Assembly (NCBI GenBank): GCA_946886845.1
Contig: CAMPJH010000038.1
Coordinates: 1 to 11,293, forward strand
Origin: an uncultured Sphingomonas sp.
GTDB taxonomy: Bacteria > Pseudomonadota > Alphaproteobacteria > Sphingomonadales > Sphingomonadaceae
DNA length: 11,293 nt
Direction of reading: 5' to 3'
The notes below the pieces were generated by a model that saw only the letters and a list, made by a program, of their open reading frames with translations, was not told the origin of the DNA and did not search any database. Positions 6,523 through 11,293 of this stretch are shown here, piece by piece. The position numbers and the translations under genes were made by a program. Numbering within the stretch: position 1 is the stretch's first letter; each line of letters starts with the position of its first letter.

Positions 6523-7263
6523 ATGATCCAGAAACTGCAGGACAGCCGTTCCGTACTGCTTGGAGCGGTGGCGATTTTCGCAATTGGGCTGACGACCAGC
6601 GGCTATGTGCTCGGCGACGGGCTCCGCCGCGCCAAGGCGGCCGAGCGGTCGGTCACGGTTCGGGGCGTTTCGGAGCGCGACGTCACCGCCAATTTGGCGA
6701 CCTGGTCGATCAACTTTTCCAACACGGGAACCGAGCTTGGCTCGGTGCAGGGATCGGTCGAGCGGCAGGCACGCGCGGTGCGGTCGTTCTTCCAGGCGGC
6801 CGGATTCGCGCCCGGCGACGTCACCGACAGCGGGGTCAGCGTGTCGCGCGAGCGGCCCAACGATAGTTATGGCCGTCCCGGCGCCGAGGAGCTCACGGTC
6901 AACCGGACGATCCAGCTGCGCACCACCGATGTGATGAAGGCCCGCAACGCCTTCGCCCGCCAGGCCGAGCTGCTTCGGCAGGGGGTTGAGTTGTCGGGCA
7001 GCAACATCACCTACACCTTCACCAAGTTGAACGATCTCAAGCCGGAGATGATCGGCGAGGCCAACCGCAATGCGCTTCGCAGCGCCCAACAGTTCGCCCG
7101 CGACAGCGGCGCCGACGTCGGCCGGATCCGAAGCGCCAGCCAGGGGTATTTTTCGGTTGGCGCGCGCGACGGCGAGGCGTGCGAGGATTGCGGTTCGAGC
7201 GGCGGCACCTCGCCCTATCAGAAGGTGCGGGTGGTCACGACGATCGACTACGAGCTCGGCTAG
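6523..7263 (+). CDS. SIMPL (DUF541/YggE-like) domain membrane-anchored protein
   Basis: SIMPL-domain proteins form oligomeric envelope assemblies; bacterial members such as YggE have been linked to oxidative-stress tolerance, but the molecular role is unsettled. The 246-residue protein has an N-terminal hydrophobic segment at about 11-31 acting as signal anchor, then the SIMPL domain from about 42 to the end. Recognisable elements are SVTVRGVSERDVTANLATW (43-61), the central VSVSRERPN region and the closing strand KVRVVTTIDYEL (234-245). Usual length for the family is 230-250. Residues 220-223 are CEDC within a Gly/Ser loop, an uncommon CxxC addition. The Shine-Dalgarno is weak. Its TAG overlaps the stop of the convergent TPR gene through CTAG. 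Confidence 0.88.
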   Translation: MIQKLQDSRSVLLGAVAIFAIGLTTSGYVLGDGLRRAKAAERSVTVRGVSERDVTANLATWSINFSNTGTELGSVQGSVERQARAVRSFFQAAGFAPGDVTDSGVSVSRERPNDSYGRPGAEELTVNRTIQLRTTDVMKARNAFARQAELLRQGVELSGSNITYTFTKLNDLKPEMIGEANRNALRSAQQFARDSGADVGRIRSASQGYFSVGARDGEACEDCGSSGGTSPYQKVRVVTTIDYELG

Positions 7264-7943
7264 CGCTTAGGCTTAGGCTCCGGCTGCGCGGTGGCCGGCT
7301 GGTCGAGCATCGCAATGGCGTCGCGGGCCGCCTTGCCTGCTTCGCCGTTGGGGTCGGCCGCGGTCGCTCGGGTCCAATAAGCGCGGGCGCCGGCCGAATC
7401 GCCGCTGAACTGGGCGACGTGACCGGCCTCGAAGAGGATCACCGGATCGGTGGGGGCGAGAGTCAGCGCCTTGCCGATGCTCGACCTGGCCGTCGCCGGA
7501 TCGGTTTCGCGGATGGCGAGAGCGGCCGAGAAATACCACAGGAAGGGATCGTCCGGGACCAGCGCCGCCGCCTCGTTCACCTTGGCGCGCGCGGTCTGCA
7601 GATGGTTCTGCGCCTCGGCCGCCCGCGCCCGATCGAGCAGGGCCTCGCCGCGCTGTTCCGCCCGGAGGGCGCTACCGGCGAGCGCCTTGTCGAGCGCGAG
7701 CGCCGCCTTGCCTGGCTGGCCGGCAGCGATCCACATATTGCCGGCGGCGGCCCACAGCCGCGAGGCTTCGGGATTGCCGGCGTCGACCGCGAGCGCTGCC
7801 TGCTCGAACGATTCGGCGGCGGCCTGCGGCTTGGCGTCGGCGCTGGCGCGGATCGCCCGGCAGACGAATGCCTCGGCGGTGACGACGTCGGGGCAGGGCG
7901 CCGGCTGAGCGGCGGCGAGGGCTGCGGCGAGGGTCAGGATCAT
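7260..7943 (-). CDS. Tetratricopeptide-repeat protein, probably exported
   Basis: A helical-repeat protein of 227 residues with no enzymatic motif, so likely a protein-binding scaffold; the partner is unknown. Residues 1-12 are a short hydrophobic stretch ending AAA before QP, a plausible though short signal peptide. Cys17 and Cys28 follow. TPR-like helix pairs can be read at about 58-92, 96-130, 132-165 and 166-199, with typical small/aromatic pattern and Pro at repeat ends (VPDDP, LAPTDP, ADPN). The tail is Pro/Lys-rich and ends KPKR. Its ATG overlaps the TGA of the upstream hydrolase as ATGA, implying translational coupling, and its stop overlaps the SIMPL stop. The exported location is inferred only from the N-terminus. 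Confidence 0.83.
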   Translation of the reverse strand: MILTLAAALAAAQPAPCPDVVTAEAFVCRAIRASADAKPQAAAESFEQAALAVDAGNPEASRLWAAAGNMWIAAGQPGKAALALDKALAGSALRAEQRGEALLDRARAAEAQNHLQTARAKVNEAAALVPDDPFLWYFSAALAIRETDPATARSSIGKALTLAPTDPVILFEAGHVAQFSGDSAGARAYWTRATAADPNGEAGKAARDAIAMLDQPATAQPEPKPKR

Positions 7944-8686
7944 TGCGAGGGCTCCAGTAGGGCGGCGACGGCGCGCAGGATCGCGTCGATCTCGTTCGGC
8001 TGCGACAGCCGGTGACCGCCGCCTTTGACGATAGTCAGCTGGACATCGGCTGAACGCAGCCGCTGCAGGGTCCGCAACGCGATCTCGACCGGCACTTCAT
8101 CGTCGGCCTCGCCGTGCACCAACCGCACCGGGCAATCGACCGCGATCGGCCCGTCTAGCAGCGGCAGCGCCTGGCCGGACTCCCAGAAAGCGGCGGTCGT
8201 CAGTTCCGGCTCCGCCCCATGGGGATTGGGCCGCTCCAGCCGCCCGTCGCGCTGGAGCCGGGCCTTCTCGTCGTCGCTATAGCCCCATTCGGTGAAGTCC
8301 GGCGCGGCGGCGATTCCGACCAGCGCCGCGACCCGCTCGGGCCGGCGCTCGGCGACGAGCAGGGCAAGCCAGCCGCCCATCGAAGAGCCGATCAGGATGA
8401 CCGGGCCCTCGGCCAGATGGTCGATCAGGTGCAGCATCTCGTCGAGCCAGCGGTCAAGCGTTCCTTCGTCGAATGACCCGCCCGATGTGCCTGTTCCCGA
8501 GTAATCGAAGCGCAACATCGCAAGCCCGCGCGCTTCGGCAAAGGCGTCTAGCGCCAGCGCCTTGCTGCCCTCCATGTCCGACGCATAGCCGGAGAGGAAT
8601 ATCAATGTCGGCGAAACACCTGGCCGCGAGCGATAAGCGACCGCTCGGCCGGCGATGTCGACGAAGGCCAGGTCAGGAACTGTCAT
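7940..8686 (-). CDS. Alpha/beta hydrolase, ABHD10-like esterase/thioesterase
   Basis: A serine hydrolase of 248 residues. The nucleophile elbow GSSMGG (100-105) gives Ser102; the acid is probably Asp195 in HGEADDEVP (191-199) and the base His225 in KGGGHRLS (221-228), so the triad is complete. Additional marks are FLSGYASDMEGSKA (30-43), RFDYSGTGTSGG (59-70) and IAAAPDFTEWG (125-135), which I associate with the ABHD10 group, whose mitochondrial relatives act as acyl-protein thioesterase or glucuronide esterase. The bacterial substrate is not known. The frame is open up to a TTG at 8740, but the ATG at 8686 matches where relatives begin, although its ribosome site is weak. No signal peptide; likely cytoplasmic. 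It overlaps the TPR gene by four bases. Confidence 0.88.
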   Translation of the reverse strand: MTVPDLAFVDIAGRAVAYRSRPGVSPTLIFLSGYASDMEGSKALALDAFAEARGLAMLRFDYSGTGTSGGSFDEGTLDRWLDEMLHLIDHLAEGPVILIGSSMGGWLALLVAERRPERVAALVGIAAAPDFTEWGYSDDEKARLQRDGRLERPNPHGAEPELTTAAFWESGQALPLLDGPIAVDCPVRLVHGEADDEVPVEIALRTLQRLRSADVQLTIVKGGGHRLSQPNEIDAILRAVAALLEPSQ

Positions 8687-8793
8687 GCCGGCGATCTCAC
8701 GAACCAAATAGCCGGGAAACGCAAGACTGAGCTCCAGCAATTCCTCGTTGAGCCGATCTTGACAGCTTTCTCAAAAAAGCCGGTGATCTGGCC

Positions 8794-8800
8794 AAGGGGA
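8794..8800 (+). promoter_or_regulatory. Ribosome-binding site of the proline-rich membrane protein
   Basis: AAGGGGA ends five bases before the ATG at 8806 and overlaps an earlier in-frame ATG at 8800. The spacing therefore selects 8806, removing two residues from the longest reading. Confidence 0.65.
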
Positions 8801-8805
8801 TGCCA

Positions 8806-9624
8806 ATGATCCGCTGGTTGCGCGCGCTAACGCTGTCGTTCCTGCTCATCGCCGCATCGCCGGCGATCGCCCAGCAGAGCGAGCCGGTTCCACCAAAGTC
8901 CGACGCGCCTCCGTCACCGCCAACCCGGACAGATCCGCGACCGACGCAGCCGCGGCCAAGGCAGCCGACTGAGCCGCGGCCCGACCTGCGTGACCAGCTG
9001 GTTCGCGACTTGCTGGATGTCGTGCTCCAGCCAAAGCGGACGCCGCCGCCTACGGAGGCCGATCGGCCCGCGCCGAGGCCGGCGGAACTGGTCCCCGAGC
9101 CGCCGCCGATCCGCGAGGCCGAAGTCCCAGCGCCGGCCACCGAGCCTGCCCCGCCAGCGGTCAGCGTCCCGCCTCGCCCCGCCGCCGTTCCTCCAGCAGC
9201 GTCGGTTCCGGAACCGCGGCGGGCCAAGAGTCCGGCGCCACCGGCCCAGCCTTCGCCACCGGTCGTGGCGGCGCCCGTTCCGGAGGCCGCAGCTCCCGAG
9301 CCGGTCGCGGCAACTGTCCAACCTTCGCCGCCGCCGCGGGCTTCTCCCAAGCCGACTGCCGAGCCGATTGCCGCGCCGTCGGTCGAACCGGATCGCATCC
9401 CCTGGCTGCTGATCGCCGCTGCCGTTTTGGCTGTCGCGGCGGCACTTGCAGCGGCGCACAAGGTCCGGGAGCACCGCCGAATCGCGCGCACCAGGGCGGC
9501 GCTCGGCCTGTCGCCGTCGCTCGATCCGGCGGACGGCTCGGGCTCGGCGTCCGGCCTGTCGCTGGCCAAGCCGCCGATCACCATCCGCACCCGGCTCGAA
9601 TGGGGCGCGATTCAGCATGGCTGA
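8806..9624 (+). CDS. Proline-rich single-pass membrane protein, unrecognised
   Basis: Family not recognised. The 272-residue product begins with a signal peptide (hydrophobic core about 8-18, likely cleavage after AIA at 22). Residues 23-198 are dominated by Pro, Ala, Arg and Glu, broken only by a short amphipathic helix around 60-75 (DLRDQLVRDLLDVVLQ). A transmembrane helix follows at about 199-218, then a basic stop-transfer sequence (HKVREHRRIARTR) and a tail of some 40 residues ending in RTRLEWGAIQHG. The expected topology is an extended periplasmic Pro-rich arm with a cytoplasmic tail (inference). The long open frame on the opposite strand here is an artefact of Pro codons read as Gly. 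Its last eight bases overlap the next gene, so the two are probably made together. A TonB-like spacer role is conceivable, but no TonB C-terminal domain exists. Confidence 0.78.
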   Translation: MIRWLRALTLSFLLIAASPAIAQQSEPVPPKSDAPPSPPTRTDPRPTQPRPRQPTEPRPDLRDQLVRDLLDVVLQPKRTPPPTEADRPAPRPAELVPEPPPIREAEVPAPATEPAPPAVSVPPRPAAVPPAASVPEPRRAKSPAPPAQPSPPVVAAPVPEAAAPEPVAATVQPSPPPRASPKPTAEPIAAPSVEPDRIPWLLIAAAVLAVAAALAAAHKVREHRRIARTRAALGLSPSLDPADGSGSASGLSLAKPPITIRTRLEWGAIQHG

Positions 9625-10180
9625 GGGGCTGAGGCTCAGCGCTCTGTTGCCCGATCGGCTCGACCGTGTCGGCGAGCTCGCCGAAAAGACGTTGTGCGAG
9701 AATGAAGATATCGGCGGCATGGGACTCGCCTGGAACTATGTCGCCGGGGAGCTTCAGGGCGCCTTGAAAACGGCGCTCGACTGCGACCTGCTCGAAGTGC
9801 TCGCCAAAGGCTGGGCGCAGGCGCGGCTGCTGGCCGAATATGCCGACCCGAAAAAGCATCCGCCGGGGGAGCGGGCGGTGATCGAATTGGGCAAGCACGA
9901 CCTCACGCGCGAGCTCCACCCGGTGATCGCGATCACGATTGGCTCCTGTCCGTGCGTCGAACTCAGATTTACCTTCGCCGTCGCCGCCCATTTCGGCGGG
10001 GTGCAGCTCGCGGTCATGGACGGGCACATCGTCGGCGGCAGCCCGGGCGACGCCTGGGCGACCGCTCAGCTGAGCTATCAGGGCGTGCCGCTTTATCCGG
10101 AATCGGAGTCGCGCAAGGTCGCGATCCCGGGCGAGTTCCGTTTCGCCGCTCCCGGAATCGCGATCCCGCGGCTGGGTTGA
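9617..10180 (+). CDS. Unrecognised 187-residue soluble protein overlapping the Pro-rich membrane protein
   Basis: I cannot assign a family. The ATG at 9617 overlaps the end of the upstream gene by eight bases; the frame is open further upstream, but that part is Arg-rich translation of the neighbouring gene out of frame. Residues 1-75 look helical (RLDRVGELAEKTL, GELQGALKTALDCDLLEVL). Residues 85-187 alternate like a beta-rich domain: VIELGKHDL, HPVIAITIGSCPCVELRF, GVQLAVMDGHIVGG, AQLSYQGVPL, with a final IPGEF and IAIPRLG. A Cys-Pro-Cys motif lies at 111-113 at the start of a strand. There is no signal peptide or transmembrane segment, so cytoplasmic. Normal codon use for the window suggests a resident gene. 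The overlap and gene order point to a partner of the membrane protein's cytoplasmic tail (inference). Confidence 0.78.
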   Translation: MAEGLRLSALLPDRLDRVGELAEKTLCENEDIGGMGLAWNYVAGELQGALKTALDCDLLEVLAKGWAQARLLAEYADPKKHPPGERAVIELGKHDLTRELHPVIAITIGSCPCVELRFTFAVAAHFGGVQLAVMDGHIVGGSPGDAWATAQLSYQGVPLYPESESRKVAIPGEFRFAAPGIAIPRLG

Positions 10181-10200
10181 CGCGCGGAACGTGCGCGCGT
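10180..10200. other. GC-rich stem-loop at the end of the 187-residue gene
   Basis: ACGCGCG at 10180-10186 pairs perfectly with CGCGCGT at 10194-10200 around a seven-base loop, starting at the last base of the stop codon. There is no T-run after it, so terminator function is doubtful. It overlaps the candidate stress promoter described separately, which may be the better explanation for part of it. Confidence 0.35.
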
Positions 10201-10210
10201 TGGGCTGGTT
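10186..10210 (+). promoter_or_regulatory. Candidate EcfG-type general-stress promoter of osmC
   Basis: GGAAC at 10186-10190 is followed after 16 bases by GGTT at 10207-10210. The alphaproteobacterial EcfG consensus is GGAAC, 16-17 bases, CGTT, so this is a one-mismatch match in the -10 part with correct spacing. It lies in the short gap directly in front of osmC, a gene class often under the general stress response. A transcript from here would have a very short leader carrying just the ribosome site. Confidence 0.45.
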
Positions 10211-10218
10211 ATCCAGTC

Positions 10219-10226
10219 GGAGGAGG
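10219..10226 (+). promoter_or_regulatory. Ribosome-binding site of osmC
   Basis: GGAGGAGG lies five bases ahead of the ATG at 10232; a strong site that fixes the osmC start. Confidence 0.75.
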
Positions 10227-10231
10227 CCGCC

Positions 10232-10669
10232 ATGATCACACGCACTGCAACCGCCCGCTACGAGGGCATGGGAAAGGAGGGCAGGGGTCGGCTCAGCACC
10301 CAGTCCGGAACCCTCGACAACCAGGCCTACGGGTTCGGCACGCGCTTCGGCGACGAGAAAGGGACCAATCCCGAGGAGCTGATCGCGGCCGCGCACGCCG
10401 GCTGCTTCACCATGGCCTTGTCGTTCGCGCTGGCGAAGGAAGGCGTCAGCGACGGCACCCTGGAGACGACGGCGCGGGTGCAGCTCGACAGGGAAGGCGA
10501 GGGCTTCCGCATCACCCGTTCCGACCTCGAGCTGACCGCCGACGTCCCCGGAGTCGACGATGAGACCCTTCGGCGGCTTGCCGAGGATGCCAAGGCGAAC
10601 TGCCCGGTCTCGAAGCTGCTCGACGCCGAGATGGACCTCAAGGTGAGGACGAAAGCCGAAACCGCCTGA
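10232..10669 (+). CDS. osmC: OsmC organic hydroperoxide reductase
   Basis: A thiol peroxidase that reduces organic hydroperoxides to alcohols in the cytoplasm. The 145-residue protein aligns from memory along its length with E. coli OsmC: SGTLDNQAYGFGTRF (25-39), EKGTNPEELIAAAHAGCF (42-59) and ANCPVSKLL (122-130). The two redox cysteines are Cys58 (peroxidatic, in AHAGCF) and Cys124 (resolving, in NCPVS); Arg38 and the Glu pair at 48-49 supply the conserved active-site charges. The motifs follow OsmC rather than Ohr. A strong ribosome site and its own candidate stress promoter sit in the 51-bp gap after the 187-residue gene. It converges on the XRE regulator with only four bases between the stop codons, so readthrough in either direction is likely. 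Confidence 0.95.
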   Translation: MITRTATARYEGMGKEGRGRLSTQSGTLDNQAYGFGTRFGDEKGTNPEELIAAAHAGCFTMALSFALAKEGVSDGTLETTARVQLDREGEGFRITRSDLELTADVPGVDDETLRRLAEDAKANCPVSKLLDAEMDLKVRTKAETA

Positions 10670-10673
10670 GGCT

Positions 10674-10889
10674 TCAGATTGCACCGGAGCTGCGGTGACT
10701 GGGCGAGACGAAAATTTCCTCGATGGGAAGTTCGAACAGCTCGGCGATCCGGAACGCCAGTGGCAGCGACGGGTCGTACTTGCCGGTCTCGATGGCGTTG
10801 ACGCTCTGGCGCGAAACCTCGAGCCGCTCGGCGAGGTCGGCCTGGCTCCAGCTGCGCTCGGCGCGCAGCACGCGCAGCCGATTGATCAC
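10674..10889 (-). CDS. Small XRE/Cro-type helix-turn-helix regulator
   Basis: A 71-residue DNA-binding protein made of almost nothing but the helix-turn-helix domain: LRAERSWSQADLAERLEVSR (8-27) then QSVNAIETGKYDPSLPLAF, the helix order of the Cro/CI fold with the recognition helix near 25-36. The tail PIEEIFVSPSHR and the IETGKYDPSLPLA pattern fit the widespread group of short YgzD/XRE-like regulators that accompany small membrane proteins. Two starts compete: ATG at 10895 and GTG at 10889. GGAGA at 10896-10900 touches the ATG but stands six bases from the GTG, and relatives begin near INRLRVLRAER, so the GTG is preferred. The GTG overlaps the TGA of the upstream membrane-protein gene as GTGA, implying coupled translation. 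Target genes unknown; autoregulation is plausible. Confidence 0.88.
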   Translation of the reverse strand: MINRLRVLRAERSWSQADLAERLEVSRQSVNAIETGKYDPSLPLAFRIAELFELPIEEIFVSPSHRSSGAI

Positions 10890-11293
10890 CAGCATTCTCC
10901 AACGGCCCCGTATTGGACCTTGTTGGCGACCGCGCCGACGCCGAGGCCGAAGAACCAGAGGACGGCGACCCAGTAAGAATCGATGTGCGGCGCGACTCCA
11001 TAGGCCTCCAGAAAGCCCCACACCGATGCGACCGAGAGCGCCAAGCCCGTCGCGATCAGCGACTGGCGGACGATCAGCATTCGGATGAACTCGTCCTGCT
11101 CCTCGACCATTAGCCGCGCGATCGACCAGAAGATGCCCATTATGGCGAGCCCGGGAAGGACGGCCAGGACGATCGTCAGCGCCGTCACTGGCTCGTTCCG
11201 GTCGATGAAGAAGGACGCGGCCGCGACCGTGGCGAGATAGAGCGCGGTTACGGCCAAGGTGCGCTTGAGGTAGCGGCGCTGCGCTTCGCTGCG
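10886..11293 (-). CDS. Small four-helix membrane protein, partial (5' end beyond window)
   Basis: Function not recognised. The frame is open without interruption to the window edge, and the residues read there (SEAQRRYLKRTL) look like a normal cytoplasmic N-terminus, so the internal TTG at 11257 is unlikely to be the real start; 135 residues are visible. Hydrophobic segments lie at about 12-30, 37-59, 77-98 and 106-124 of the visible part. Between the second and third is the conserved-looking acidic loop MVEEQDEFIRM (62-72), and before the fourth VAPHIDSY. I recall similar small proteins next to XRE regulators in alphaproteobacteria, but no function is established. The stop overlaps the regulator start by four bases. 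The membrane protein may sense or be controlled with the regulator (inference). Confidence 0.82.
   Translation of the reverse strand, partial: RSEAQRRYLKRTLAVTALYLATVAAASFFIDRNEPVTALTIVLAVLPGLAIMGIFWSIARLMVEEQDEFIRMLIVRQSLIATGLALSVASVWGFLEAYGVAPHIDSYWVAVLWFFGLGVGAVANKVQYGAVGECW
10896..10900 (-). promoter_or_regulatory. Ribosome-binding site deciding the XRE regulator start
   Basis: On the minus strand GGAGA lies inside the 3' end of the membrane-protein gene, six bases ahead of the GTG at 10889 and directly against the ATG at 10895. Spacing supports the GTG start. Confidence 0.55.

Noticed and set aside
8759..8787. TTGACA at 8759-8764 as a -35 box for the Pro-rich gene
   Set aside because: The hexamer is perfect, but no acceptable -10 box lies at 16-19 bases (GGTGAT or TGATCT at best), so I do not call a promoter.
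8770..8795. Possible terminator on the minus strand (GGC followed by a run of six T)
   Set aside because: The stem is only about three base pairs, and it lies upstream of the hydrolase start rather than behind any gene on that strand.
8697..9590. 297-codon Gly/Ser-rich frame on the minus strand
   Set aside because: It is the mirror of proline codons in the + strand gene, which has its own ribosome site, signal peptide and transmembrane helix.
10666..10677. CTGA-GGCT-TCAG as a terminator between osmC and the XRE gene
   Set aside because: The stem is only four base pairs with a four-base loop and no T-run; the symmetry follows from the two facing stop codons.
9578..10684. 368-codon minus-strand frame opposite the 187-residue gene and osmC
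   Set aside because: It runs antisense through osmC, which is unmistakable, and shows no domain or start signal.

Overview
The window is GC-rich chromosomal DNA of an alphaproteobacterium, most likely a sphingomonad (Sphingomonadaceae). That placement rests on overall codon and protein style, on the extragenic repeat in front of pyrD, and on the type of small lipoproteins and acyl-CoA synthetase present. It is an inference, because no rRNA or marker-gene comparison is available. No tRNA, rRNA, CRISPR array, phage gene, insertion sequence or plasmid function is visible.

Layout. Bases 1-119 hold inverted repeats and a REP-like element. They are followed by pyrD (+, quinone-type dihydroorotate dehydrogenase), which converges on ggt (-, lipoprotein-type gamma-glutamyltranspeptidase). 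A 90-bp divergent gap leads to a long-chain acyl-CoA synthetase (+). This converges on a minus-strand run read gloB (glyoxalase II), small lipoprotein B, small lipoprotein A; the two lipoproteins are tandem paralogues. A 192-bp divergent gap leads to a SIMPL-domain membrane protein (+), which converges on a translationally coupled minus-strand pair: an ABHD10-like alpha/beta hydrolase followed by a TPR protein. A further divergent gap leads to a plus-strand run: a proline-rich single-pass membrane protein, an overlapping unrecognised 187-residue protein, and osmC. These face a minus-strand pair, a four-helix membrane protein (running off the right edge) coupled to a small XRE-family regulator.

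Most genes are ordinary housekeeping or stress functions: pyrimidine synthesis, glutathione turnover (ggt and gloB both act on glutathione or its conjugates), fatty-acid activation and peroxide defence (osmC). They do not form one pathway. The gene order alternates in direction, and three successive convergent pairs each overlap by exactly four bases, sharing their stop codons through CTAG or CTAA. Coupled starts (ATGA, GTGA and an 8-base overlap) link the small same-strand pairs.

The least explained parts are the proline-rich membrane protein with its overlapping 187-residue partner, and the duplicated cysteine-containing lipoproteins beside gloB. A candidate EcfG-type general-stress promoter in front of osmC is also worth testing. 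I see no convincing undescribed defence system or mobile system in this window.
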